DNA of 64,000 nucleotides from Streptomyces sp. NBC_00704 (GTDB lineage: Bacteria; Actinomycetota; Actinomycetes; Streptomycetales; Streptomycetaceae). The stretch lies in NCBI RefSeq assembly GCF_036226605.1, contig NZ_CP109000.1, positions 4,274,501-4,338,500 of the forward strand. The letters run 5' to 3'. The notes below the pieces were generated by a model, which had not been told where the DNA came from, did not search any database, and saw only the letters and a program-made list of their open reading frames with translations. Both the position numbers and the translations under genes were made by a program. Below, piece by piece: positions 16,825-26,100 of the stretch; positions within the stretch are counted from its first letter, which is position 1, and every line of letters begins with the position of its first letter.

Positions 16825-17735
16825 CAACCGAAAGAAGCCATCCCGTCTGCACCCGGGCCGCCCACGCCCCCTGGCGGGAGATCCTTCGGCAACGCTGGTC
16901 CGGACGCCGGGACCGGACGCTGGTCCTCGTGGCCGCGGACGGCGCCCACCACGTGCTCGGTTCCGGCGAGCGGGGCGGGACGGCCGTGCACGACGACCCG
17001 CCACCGAGTCTCTTCGCCCGGTACGACGGCGCCTTCCACGTCGACCTGGCGGAGCGTTCGGCGACCCAGCCCGTCGCGCTGGCGACTCCGTACGGGACGG
17101 AGCCGGTGGACCTGCGCCTGCTGTGGTGGGTGCACGACCCGGCACAGGTCGTACGGACCCGGCCCACGGACGGCTGGGACACCGTGCGCAGGGACCTCAA
17201 CCGGCGCCTGCGCCGACTGGAGGACGACTGCGAGGCCGACGGCCAGGGACTCAGCGCTTCGGTGATGATGCAGCATCTGGCTGCGTCGTTCCCGCTCGAC
17301 GACGTCGGCCTCACCTACCGGGTCACGGACGTCCAGGCCCGGGACGAGGAGGGAGAGGTGCGCCTGGGGCGGGCGGGTGCGGCCGAGGCGCCCTTCGCGT
17401 GGACCGCCGATCGACGGGAGGAGTACCGGTTCTGCCTGGAGGCCGTCCGCAACGGTCCTGTCTCCCTGGCGGCGCTGTGGCTTCTCAGGCACCCGGATCA
17501 GGTCAGCCAGGTACTGGACTGGTCCGTGCACAACCAGAGCCTGATCCGGCAGGAGACCACATGGCAGGACGAGATGGCGGTGCTGCTGGGCAAGCTCTCA
17601 GACGAGGAGCGCCAGGAGCTGTCCGAGCTGTTGCGTGACCGTCTCCACGCTCTCGGACGCCGTGTGCCCAAGCAGCAGGATGCGTGGACCCACGGAGGCG
17701 GGCCGGACGGAGCGGCGAACGGGAGGGCGCTGTGA
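16821..17735 (+). CDS. Operon protein with possible SPFH/band 7-like domain
   Basis: 304 residues, no membrane helix. The middle (TEPVDLRLLWWVHDPAQVVR, then an amphipathic WDTVRRDLNRRLRRLEDDC helix and VGLTYRVTDVQARD strand) resembles the strand-helix-strand core of SPFH/band 7 domains; this is weak and may be wrong. The C-terminal third is helical and charged (DEERQELSELLRDRLHALGRR). GTG 16821 overlaps the previous stop by 4 nt (GTGA) and its own stop overlaps the next start likewise. The tight coupling implies it acts with the cyclase-like, NTPase-like and effector proteins. Confidence 0.65.
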   Translation: MTTERSHPVCTRAAHAPWREILRQRWSGRRDRTLVLVAADGAHHVLGSGERGGTAVHDDPPPSLFARYDGAFHVDLAERSATQPVALATPYGTEPVDLRLLWWVHDPAQVVRTRPTDGWDTVRRDLNRRLRRLEDDCEADGQGLSASVMMQHLAASFPLDDVGLTYRVTDVQARDEEGEVRLGRAGAAEAPFAWTADRREEYRFCLEAVRNGPVSLAALWLLRHPDQVSQVLDWSVHNQSLIRQETTWQDEMAVLLGKLSDEERQELSELLRDRLHALGRRVPKQQDAWTHGGGPDGAANGRAL

Positions 17736-18301
17736 CGGCCGCGCCCGCACCTCCGCGGACGCGGCGTCACCGTCACCGGCACCCGAACCCCGCTCTCCGC
17801 CGTCGCCGGCACCCGGCTGCCGGCATCCCGTACGCGGGACGTCCGGAGACGCTGGCGGCGATGGAGCGACTGATGGCGGCGAACCGGGCGGAGATCGGAC
17901 GGGCCGACACGAAGGCGGCCGTCCTGCTCGGGGTGACGGGAGCGGTACTCGGCGCGTTCATCGGCGCCTCCCCGAGCCCCGCGATTCTGAGGTGGAGCGC
18001 GGTCGTGACCTCGCTCCTGGCCGTCCTCTGTTTCGTGGGCGCCATCATGCCGCGCCACCGTGTCGACACCCGGCAGGACGTCCCGGGCCCCGGCTACTTC
18101 GGACACATCACGGCGGACATGGGAAGCCGGCGGCTGAGGCACGCCTTCGCGTGCGCCTCGCGTGATCCCGCCGGGCCCTTGCTGGCCTCCCTGCTGGTCA
18201 CCAGCGACATCATCCGCAGGAAGTACCGGTGGGTGGAGCGGGGCACCATTCTGCTCGTCGCGGCGATCCCGCAGTTCGCGGCGGCCCTGTACACGGCGTG
18301 A
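17732..18301 (+). CDS. Pycsar effector-like membrane protein (PycTM/DUF5706)
   Basis: 189 residues. A basic Arg/His/Pro leader (1-45) precedes a helix and the signature AEIGRADTKAAVLLGVTGAV (53-72) that starts the first membrane helix of Pycsar system effectors. Helix two is at about 85-105 and a third at 169-187. The soluble part between them keeps DMGSRRLRHAF and the SDIIRRKYRWVERG block typical of the family C-terminus. In known Pycsar systems such effectors respond to cyclic CMP or UMP and damage the inner membrane, stopping phage growth. GTG 17732 overlaps the upstream stop by 4 nt. Last gene of the operon. Confidence 0.82.
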   Translation: MTAAPAPPRTRRHRHRHPNPALRRRRHPAAGIPYAGRPETLAAMERLMAANRAEIGRADTKAAVLLGVTGAVLGAFIGASPSPAILRWSAVVTSLLAVLCFVGAIMPRHRVDTRQDVPGPGYFGHITADMGSRRLRHAFACASRDPAGPLLASLLVTSDIIRRKYRWVERGTILLVAAIPQFAAALYTA

Positions 18302-18434
18302 CGCCGCCGCGGCCGAGGTCCGCTGCCGGACCGGACGCGGCCCGGCAGGCCGCCGTCGGAGCGCGCCGATGAGTTTCGCCGCCCGCCCCGGTCTACAGGG
18401 CGTACGTCACCGATACGTCGACTGGAGACCCGCC

Positions 18435-18905
18435 ATGACGAACCCCGCGCACCCCGGCCGCATGCTGTTCCTGAACCTTCCCGTCGCGGACCTCGGCCGC
18501 AGCAAGGCGTTCTTCGCGGACCTCGGGTTCGGCTTCAACCCGAAGTTCGCCGACGAGTCCTCCGCCTGCATGCTGGTCGGCGAGCACGCCTTCGTGATGC
18601 TGCTCAGCCGCGAGAAGTTCGCGGAGTTCGCCAAGCTGCCGCTGGCCGATCCCACCACGCACACGCTGGCGCTGTACTGCTTCAGCGTGGCGTCCCGTGA
18701 GGAGGTCGACCAGGTCGCCGCCGCCGCGCTCGCGGCCGGGGGCGCCGAGGTGGACGGCGCGGAAGACCACGGATTCATGTACTCGCGCAGCTTCTACGAC
18801 CTCGACGGCCACGGCTGGCAGGTCATGTGGATGGACCCGGCGGCGGCCGAGCAGGGCCCCGAGACGTTCGCGGCCTCCGCGCAGGACGCCGGCGCCCCGG
18901 CCTGA
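18435..18905 (+). CDS. VOC-family (glyoxalase/bleomycin-resistance fold) protein
   Basis: 156 residues with the paired beta-alpha-beta-beta-beta modules of the vicinal oxygen chelate superfamily: MLFLNLPVADLGRSKAFF at the start, ACMLVGEHAFVMLL, ALYCFSVASREEVDQVA, and the terminal SFYDLDGHGWQVMWMDP, which usually supplies a metal-binding Glu/His but here ends in Gln/Met. It may therefore be a non-metal member. ATG 18435 with GGAG upstream; a longer frame from 18369 is not favoured. No operon partner. Confidence 0.85.
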   Translation: MTNPAHPGRMLFLNLPVADLGRSKAFFADLGFGFNPKFADESSACMLVGEHAFVMLLSREKFAEFAKLPLADPTTHTLALYCFSVASREEVDQVAAAALAAGGAEVDGAEDHGFMYSRSFYDLDGHGWQVMWMDPAAAEQGPETFAASAQDAGAPA

Positions 18906-19080
18906 GCGCGGCGCGGCGGCCGTTCCTGTGCGGCCCCGTCTCCGTGCGGCGCCCGTTCCCGTGCGGCCCCGTCTCCGCGCGGCGCCCGTCCCCGGTCGGC
19001 TCCCGCCCGCTCGGTCCGCGTGCTGTCGGTTCGCGCGCTGTCGGTTCGCCCGTTGCGCGCTCGTCGTTCCGGCCGCCGGC
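18906..19080. repeat. Direct repeats in a convergent gap
   Basis: A 33-bp unit at 18928-18960 is repeated at 18961-18993 with two mismatches (core GTGCGGCCCCGTCTCCG). Further on, TGCTGTCGGTTCGCG (19021-19035) is followed by CGCTGTCGGTTCGCC (19036-19050). The stretch lies between the convergent VOC and PucR-type genes. No gene and no clear terminator hairpin. Confidence 0.75.
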
Positions 19081-19081
19081 G

Positions 19082-20140
19082 TCAGAGTTCCTTGCGGGGC
19101 CAGTCCAGCAGGCGGGCGCCGATGACGGCGGTCTGGAGCGTGTAGCGCTGGGCGGGGTCGGCCGGGTTGGCGCCGGTGAGTTTGTGGATGCGTTCCAGGC
19201 GGTAGGTCAGGGCGCGCACGCTCAGGGAGAGGCGCCGGGCGGACTCGGCGGCGACGCAGCCGGAGTCGAAGTAGACGGTGAGCGTGTCGAGGAGGGGCCG
19301 GGCGCCGCCGCGGGCCGTGGTGAGGGGGCCCAGGGCGCCGAGCACGAGGTCGGCCATGGCCTGGCGGTCGCGGGTGAGGACGGGGTAGACCAGCAGGTCG
19401 GCGGCGTGCAGGACGGGGTCGTCGAGTTCCAGGCGCTCAGCCAGTTCGAGGGTGTTGAGCGCCTCCTCGTACGACTGGACGACTCCGCCGGGGCCGGGCT
19501 GCGGCCGGCCGATCGCGACGCGTCCGCCGTCGGTCGCCGCGTGCGCCTGCTTCGCGAAGTGGGTGAGCACCTCCCCCTGGTCGCCGGGCGCGATGCACAG
19601 CAACCGCCCGTCCTTGGTGGTGAGCAGGGCGTTGCGTTCGCCGAAGCGGGCGAATACCGACCGCTCGACCTGCCGGGCCACCGGGTCGCCCTCGTCGTAG
19701 GCGGTCGGCCCCTGCGCGACGGCCACGGCGTGGGCGTGGGACAGCCGCAGCCCGAAGCGTTCGGCGCGCTCGGCGAGGCGGCCCAGGTCGCTGCGGCCGT
19801 GGAGGAGGTCGTCGATGAACTCCCGCCGGGCGGCCTCCTCCTGACGCACGGCGAGCAGTTGGGCGCGCTCGTAGCCCTCGGCGAACGCGTCGATCGCCTG
19901 CTGGACGGCGGCGAGCGTGCTGTCGGCCGAGCCCGCGACGGACGGCCAGGACGCGCGCGCGGCGGACAGGTGCGCGCCGACCAGGGCCCGCAGTCCCAGG
20001 CCCGCGCCCGCGGCCCGCTCCCCGAGGGCGCGACGGGACTCGATCTCGTCGCGGGTGAGGCGGCGGCCGGTCCGCGCGGCGTCGGCCAGGATGCGGGCGT
20101 AGCCGTCCAGGTACTGATCCGGTATCTCGTGTTCCGTCAC
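19082..20140 (-). CDS. PucR/CdaR-type transcriptional regulator
   Basis: 352 residues. An N-terminal helical sensor-like part is followed by a GGDEF-like central domain and the C-terminal PucR helix-turn-helix: LLDTLTVYFDSGCVAAESAR, then RLSLSVRALTYRLERIHKLTG, ending in the TLQTAVIGARLL helix. These proteins usually control purine, sugar-diacid or amino-acid use; no target is evident next to it. GTG 20140 follows a G-rich site; ATG 20170 is possible. It faces away from the small membrane gene at 20392. Confidence 0.88.
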   Translation of the reverse strand: MTEHEIPDQYLDGYARILADAARTGRRLTRDEIESRRALGERAAGAGLGLRALVGAHLSAARASWPSVAGSADSTLAAVQQAIDAFAEGYERAQLLAVRQEEAARREFIDDLLHGRSDLGRLAERAERFGLRLSHAHAVAVAQGPTAYDEGDPVARQVERSVFARFGERNALLTTKDGRLLCIAPGDQGEVLTHFAKQAHAATDGGRVAIGRPQPGPGGVVQSYEEALNTLELAERLELDDPVLHAADLLVYPVLTRDRQAMADLVLGALGPLTTARGGARPLLDTLTVYFDSGCVAAESARRLSLSVRALTYRLERIHKLTGANPADPAQRYTLQTAVIGARLLDWPRKEL

Positions 20141-20391
20141 GCCGCCCCCGTTGTCCCCCGCGCCGATCACGGCCCTTCGCCGACGGCCTGACGGCCGCCA
20201 CCGGCATCGAGACCCTAGTGAACGCTGCCGGGAACCGGCAATGCGGGCATCCCTTGCCGCCCGGCATCATCACGGCAGGGGAGCACCGCGGACGGTTCCG
20301 GTGCCGGGCACCGGCAAGGGTGCCCGGGCCGGAACCGGAGGGGAGCAGTGCCCCCGCCGGCCGAGCGACGTGCGGTGGAGGGGGATCGGAC

Positions 20392-20745
20392 ATGCGGAGT
20401 CTCGTGGAAGCGGCCACCGGCCTCGCCGCGTTCCCGTTCACCACCGGGTTTCCGTTCACGACCGCGCCCGCGTCCAGCCCCGCGCTCCCGTTCACGGCGG
20501 CGCTCGCGCTCAGCGCGGCGCTTCTGTTCGCCACCGGGCTCGTCATGATCGGCGTGTTCCGCTCGGCGCGCGGCGCACGCGAGGGCTTCGACGAACCCGA
20601 CGGCCCCCCTGAACCCGGCCCCGCGCCGTCCGCGACCGCCGCGGGAACCGCAGGCGACCGCACCGGTGCGGGACGGGCGGCACGGGCCGTCCGGAGCACG
20701 CACCACCGCCCGACCGAGCCGCGCCGCCTGATTCGCGGGACCTGA
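20392..20745 (+). CDS. Small membrane protein with repeated FPFTT segment
   Basis: 117 residues, unrecognised. The N-terminus contains AFPFTTGFPFTTAPA, a short duplication, then a hydrophobic helix (LPFTAALALSAALLFATGLVMIGVF, about 31-55) and a Pro/Arg/Ala-rich tail. GGAGGGGG 7 nt before ATG 20392 supports translation; codon use is ordinary. The frame is open upstream to 20218 but without a better site. It precedes the flotillin gene on the same strand by 251 bp. Confidence 0.5.
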   Translation: MRSLVEAATGLAAFPFTTGFPFTTAPASSPALPFTAALALSAALLFATGLVMIGVFRSARGAREGFDEPDGPPEPGPAPSATAAGTAGDRTGAGRAARAVRSTHHRPTEPRRLIRGT

Positions 20746-20996
20746 CTCGCGCGACTGACTCGCGGGGCGTGTCCCGCGGGGCGTGTCCCGCGGGGCCTCG
20801 GTCGCGCCGGCTGACCGCGGCGTCCGGGTCCGCCGTCCGGGCCGGGCCTGCGGTCGCCGCGGTGCGCCTCCGGGCCGGGCCGGGCCGCCCGGGCGCGCGG
20901 TCACGACATTCACCCCGCCCACCCCGCCTCAGCCCGCTTCACCCGCCCTCACCTCAACTTGCTCACGAACTTCCTCATGCCTCAAGGACGTATGCC

Positions 20997-23099
20997 ATGA
21001 ATGCCATCATCGTGGGCTGCGGCGTGCTGGTAGCCGCCGTCCTGCTCCTCGTCGTCGCCCTGTCCCGGCTGTTCCGCAAGGTGGAGCAGGGCAAGGCCCT
21101 GATCGTCTCCAAGACCCGGAGGGTGGACGTGACCTTCACCGGGCAGGTCGTGCTGCCCGTGCTGCACAAGGCCGAGGTGATGGACATCTCGGTGAAGGCG
21201 ATCGAGATCACGCGGGCCGGGCGGGAGGGGCTGATCTGCCGGGACAACATCCGCGCGGACATCAGGATCTCGTTCTTCGTCCGGGTCAACAAGACGGTCG
21301 AGGACGTCATCAAGGTCGCCCAGGCCGTCGGCACGGCACGGGCGAGCGACCGCAACACGCTCCAGGAACTCTTCCACGCGAAGTTCTCCGAGGCGCTGAA
21401 GACCGTCGGCAAGCAGATGGACTTCACCGACCTGTACACCAAGCGCGAGGAACTCCGGTACCAGATCATCGAGTTGATCGGCGTCGACCTCAACGGGTAC
21501 CACCTGGAGGACGCGGCGATCGACTACCTGGAGCAGACGCCGCTGACCCAGCTGGACCCCGCCAACGTCCTCGACGCCCAGGGCATCCGCAAGATCACCG
21601 AGCTGACGGCCGTCGAGCACGTGCGCACCAACGAGGCCCAGCGCACCGAGGAGAAGGAGATCACCCGGCAGAACGTCGACGCGCGGGAGGCCATCCTGGA
21701 GCTGGAGCGGCGCCAGGCCGACGCGGAGATCAAGCAGAAGCGGGAGATCGACACCGTGCGGGCCCGTGAGGAGGCCGAGACCGCGCGGGTCGCCGAAGAG
21801 GAGCGGCTGCGCGCGCAGGGGGCGTTCCTGCGGACCGAGGAGCAGCTCGGCGTGCAGCGCGAGAACCAGGCCCGCGAGGTCGCCGTGGCCGCGAAGAACC
21901 GCGAGCGGGTCATCGCCGTCGAGAGCGAGCGCATCGAGAAGGACCGTCTCCTGGAGGTCATCGCGCGGGAGCGGGAGACGCAGCTGACGCGGATCGCCGC
22001 CGAGAAGGAGGTCGAGGCGGAGAAGCGGGACATCGCCGAGGTGGTCCGCGAGCGGGTCGCGGTGGACCGCACGGTCGCCGAGCAGGAGGAGTCCATCAAG
22101 AGGCTGCGGGCCGTGGAGGAGGCGGAGCGCCGGCGTCAGGCCGTGATCATCGCCGCCGAGGCGGAGGCGCAGGAGCGGCTCGTGAAGGACATCAAGGCGG
22201 CGGAGGCCGCCGAGCAGGCCGCCGTTCACCGCGCGGCCGAGGAAATCACCCTGGCCGAGGCCCGGTTGAAGTCGGCCGACCTCGACGCGCAGGCCAGGCT
22301 GCGGCTGGCGGCGGGCGTGCAGGCCGAGGCCGCCGCGGAGGGCCTGGCCGCCGTCCAGGTGCGTGACGCGGAGGCCGAGGTCGTCGAGAAGTCCGGCCGT
22401 GCCGAGGCGGAGGCGACCCAGGCACGGATGCGCGCCGAGGCGCAGGGGACCGAGGCGCTGCTGCGGGCCGAGGCCGAGGGCGCGCAGGCCAAGGCGCTGG
22501 CCGAGGCGACGGCCATCGGGGAGAAGCTGAAGGCCGAGGCGGAGGGGCTGACGGAGAAGGCGGCGGCGATGGCCGCCCTGGACGAGGCGTCCCGCGGGCA
22601 CGAGGAGTACCGGCTGCGGCTCCAGGCGGAGAAGGAGATCCGGCTGGCCGGGCTGGAGACGCAGCGGCAGGTCGCGGAGGCGCAGGCCACCGTGCTCGCC
22701 ACCGGTCTGGAGAACGCCGACATCGACATCGTCGGCGGGGAGTCCGTCTTCTTCGACCGGCTCATGTCGTCGATCGCGCTCGGCAAGGGCGTCGACGGCT
22801 TCGTCCAGCACTCGGAGACGGCCCGGGCGCTCGCCGGGCCCTGGCTGGACGGCACCGCCAGTCTCACCGACGACCTGAGCCGGATCCTCGGCTCCGTCTC
22901 CACGGCGGGCGTGCGCGACCTCACGGTGTCCGCGCTGCTGACGAAGCTGCTGGCGTCGGACGGCGCGAACGCCGCACTGGTGCAGCAGCTCATCGACAAG
23001 GCCGGCGAGCTGGGCCTCGCCGACACCCCACTCGCCCCGTCCGCCCCACTCGCCCCGTCCGCCCCGCCCGCCGCCCTGAACGGCGCCGCACGGGACTGA
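20997..23099 (+). CDS. Flotillin-family SPFH membrane scaffold protein
   Basis: 700 residues. One N-terminal membrane helix (IIVGCGVLVAAVLLLVVALS), an SPFH domain (about 30-200: GKALIVSKTRRVDVTFTGQ, DNIRADIRISFFVRVNKT), and a very long Ala/Glu/Arg coiled coil (about 230-580) with EAEA repeats, as in YuaG/FloT and YqiK proteins. Flotillins oligomerise at the inner membrane and organise lipid domains. The C-terminus is Ala/Pro-rich. ATG 20997 has AAGGA upstream. The large AAA ATPase starts 76 bp downstream, so the two probably form one operon and complex, a pairing also seen in other bacteria. Confidence 0.92.
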   Translation: MNAIIVGCGVLVAAVLLLVVALSRLFRKVEQGKALIVSKTRRVDVTFTGQVVLPVLHKAEVMDISVKAIEITRAGREGLICRDNIRADIRISFFVRVNKTVEDVIKVAQAVGTARASDRNTLQELFHAKFSEALKTVGKQMDFTDLYTKREELRYQIIELIGVDLNGYHLEDAAIDYLEQTPLTQLDPANVLDAQGIRKITELTAVEHVRTNEAQRTEEKEITRQNVDAREAILELERRQADAEIKQKREIDTVRAREEAETARVAEEERLRAQGAFLRTEEQLGVQRENQAREVAVAAKNRERVIAVESERIEKDRLLEVIARERETQLTRIAAEKEVEAEKRDIAEVVRERVAVDRTVAEQEESIKRLRAVEEAERRRQAVIIAAEAEAQERLVKDIKAAEAAEQAAVHRAAEEITLAEARLKSADLDAQARLRLAAGVQAEAAAEGLAAVQVRDAEAEVVEKSGRAEAEATQARMRAEAQGTEALLRAEAEGAQAKALAEATAIGEKLKAEAEGLTEKAAAMAALDEASRGHEEYRLRLQAEKEIRLAGLETQRQVAEAQATVLATGLENADIDIVGGESVFFDRLMSSIALGKGVDGFVQHSETARALAGPWLDGTASLTDDLSRILGSVSTAGVRDLTVSALLTKLLASDGANAALVQQLIDKAGELGLADTPLAPSAPLAPSAPPAALNGAARD

Positions 23100-23175
23100 C
23101 GACCAGCGGTGCCGGAGCTGCCGCACAGGGGAGGGCAGCTCCGGCCCCGCGCCTCTTCGAAGGGACGCACGATCC

Positions 23176-26100
23176 ATGGGAACCGGCCCGCAGACGGCTC
23201 CGCACGACACGGTCGACGCCGGCGCCTACGAGGTGCTGCGCGACCGGCTCGCCGCGCAGGCCGCAGAACTCGCCCGCCGAGCCGACCGCCTCAACGCCCG
23301 CCGTACCGCGGAGTTCGGCTCGGCCCGCCTGGAGCTGACCGGCAGCGGCAGGCTGCACACCGAACGTCCGTGCGTGCCCCGCGACCTCGTCGCCGTCGGG
23401 GACGTGCTGCTCTTCGGACACCACCCGCCGTCCGCCGCCGACGGGCCGACGGAGGTGGGCGACGTCCTCGCCCTGCACGACCGCGACCTGAACCCGCTGC
23501 CCGCGACCGCCGTCCCCGGCCTGCTCGACGACCCCGCCTTCGAGCGGGAGTTCGCGGCCCTGCACCGCTACTACCGGCAGGCCCGGCTCCTTCGGCTGCG
23601 CCTCGTCGACGGCCGGCTGCTGGCCGTCTTCCGCACCGGGGAGAAGACCGACGACATCCGGGTGCTGCGCTGGGCGCTGTCCGCGGACGGCCGGGCCGCC
23701 TTCCTGGACGCGCGCGGCGAACGCGACCACGTCCTGCCTCCGCCCCACGACTTCGCGTGGACCGAGGCGACCCGCGAGGACCACGTCCTCGGCCGCCATC
23801 CGCACGTCAGCGTCCGGGGCGAGGTGTTCGTCTCGACGCTCGACGGCTCGCTCACCGTGAAGACGCGGGACGACACCGGGACGGCGGAGGCCGTCCACAG
23901 CGAGCCCGTCGACGAACCCCTCCAGTCGCTCGCCGACGCCGACATCGCGTCCGCGCGCGTGGGCGCGCTGCTCCTGCTGCGGGTGCGCCCCTACAAGGAG
24001 GACGCCGACCGGTACCTGGTGTTCAACACGCTCACCAGGACCGTGGTGCGGCTCGACGGCATCGGCCGGGCCTGCCGACCGCTGCCCGACGACCAGGGCA
24101 TCGTGTTCCCGGGCGGCTACTGCCTGGCCGACGGCACGCACAAGACGTACGAACTCGACACGCGGGCCATGGAGTTCGAGCGGGAGGTACGCTCGCCCAA
24201 CGGCGAGGACGTCCTGTTCACCTTCCACGCGCCGGGCGAGGGCCGCAGCCTGCTGCTGTCGTACAACGCCCTGCGCAAGGAGATCGCCACACCGCTGTCC
24301 TGCCACGGCTGGGCCCTGTTCGACGACGGCACGCTCACCGTGCTGCGCGCCGGCGGCGACGAGCCGGCGCGGGTGCACCCGGTGCGGCTGTGGACCTCGC
24401 CGTACGTCACCGACACCCACGCCGCCGCCACTCAGGTCTCCGGCACCCAGGCCGCCGACACCCGCGTCTCCGGCACCGCCGTCTTGCGCAGCGCCTCCGC
24501 CACGCACGCCGCCGGCGCGCCCGCCGGTACCGGACCGCTCGCCCGCATCGGCAACGCGGACCTCGTGCGCGGCATCTCCGACTGCCTCTCCCTCGCCCGC
24601 GCCGCCGCCGGGACGACGGCGCCGACGACCGAGGCGTACGCGGCCCTGGCCGCCGGATGCGTGCGCGCCGTGGACACCCACCACTGGCTCGGCGACGCCG
24701 GGACGGGCGACCTGCGGACGCCGCTGGACGCGCTGCGGGCCACCGCCGAGCAGGTGCTGGCGGAGTTCCGGACGGTCCGGGACCTGAGCCGGCAGGCGGC
24801 CGAAGCGCTCGACGAGGCGGCGGAACGCCTCGCCGCCGTCGTGCGGCGGCTGCGCGGGGAGGCCCCGCGCGGCGCCGCCGCCTGGGCGAGCGGGCTGACC
24901 GAACTGCGCCACGCGCGAGGACGTCTGCTGAACGTCGGGGACCTGCGGTACGCCGACGCCGCCCGCATCGGGGCGCTGGCCGCGGACGCGGAACGGGACC
25001 TGGCCTCCTTCGGGCAGCGGGCCGTCGCGTTCCTGGCCCGCGAGGACGCCTTCCACGACCAGCACGCGGACGTCGAGCGGCTCCTCGCCGACGCCGGATC
25101 GATCGGCGCCGTCGCCGAAGCGGCTCCCGTCGGGGCCCGGCTCGACGACCTCGCCGCCGGGCTGCACACGGTGACCGAGGTGGTCGCCGGACTCGACATC
25201 GGCGACGCCACCGTGCGCACGTCGGTCCTCGAACGCGTCGCCGAGGTCCTCGGCGGCGTCAACCGGGCCCGCGCCACCCTCGACGCCCGCCGCCGCACGC
25301 TCCTGGACCGCGAGGGGCGGGCCGGGTTCGCCGCCGAGACCGCCCTGCTGGGCCAGGCGGTCACCGCCGCGCTCGCGGCGGCCGACACCCCCGAGGCGTG
25401 CGACGAACAGCTCGCCCGCCTCCTGCTGCGGCTGGACGGCCTGGAGGGCCGCTTCGCCGAGTCCGACGACTTCCTGGGCGAACTCGCCGACCGGCGCGCC
25501 GAGATCCACGACACGTTCGCCGCGCGGTCGCAGAGCCTCGCCGACGCCCGCGCCCGCCGCGCCGAGCGGCTCGCGGCCTCCGCCCACCGCGTCCTGGAGA
25601 CCGTCGCCCGCCGCTGCGTCACGCTCGCCGACGCCGCCGAGGTCACCGCCTACTTCACCGCCGACCCCATGGTCGCGAAGGTCCGCCGCACCGCCGCCGC
25701 CCTGCGCGAACTCGGCGACGCGGTGAGGGCGGAGGAGCTGGACGGCCGTCTGAAGTCCGCCCGCCAGGAGGCGTCCCGCGCCCTGCGCGACCGCACCGAC
25801 CTGTACGCCGACGGCGGCCGCACCCTCCGCCTGGGCGGCCACCGCTTCGCCGTCAACACCCAGCCCCTCGACCTCGCCCTGGTCCCGCACGGCGACGGCC
25901 TCGCCTTCGCCCTCACCGGCACCGACCACCGCTCCCCGGTCACCGATCCCGACTTCGCGGACACGCGCCCCTTCTGGGACCGGTCCCTGCCGTCGGAGTC
26001 GCCGCACGTCTACCGTGCCGAGCACCTCGCCGCCCGGCTGCTGCGCGAGCCGGGCCCCGCGGCCCTGCGGGCCTGCGCCACGGACGCCGGCCTGGCCGCC

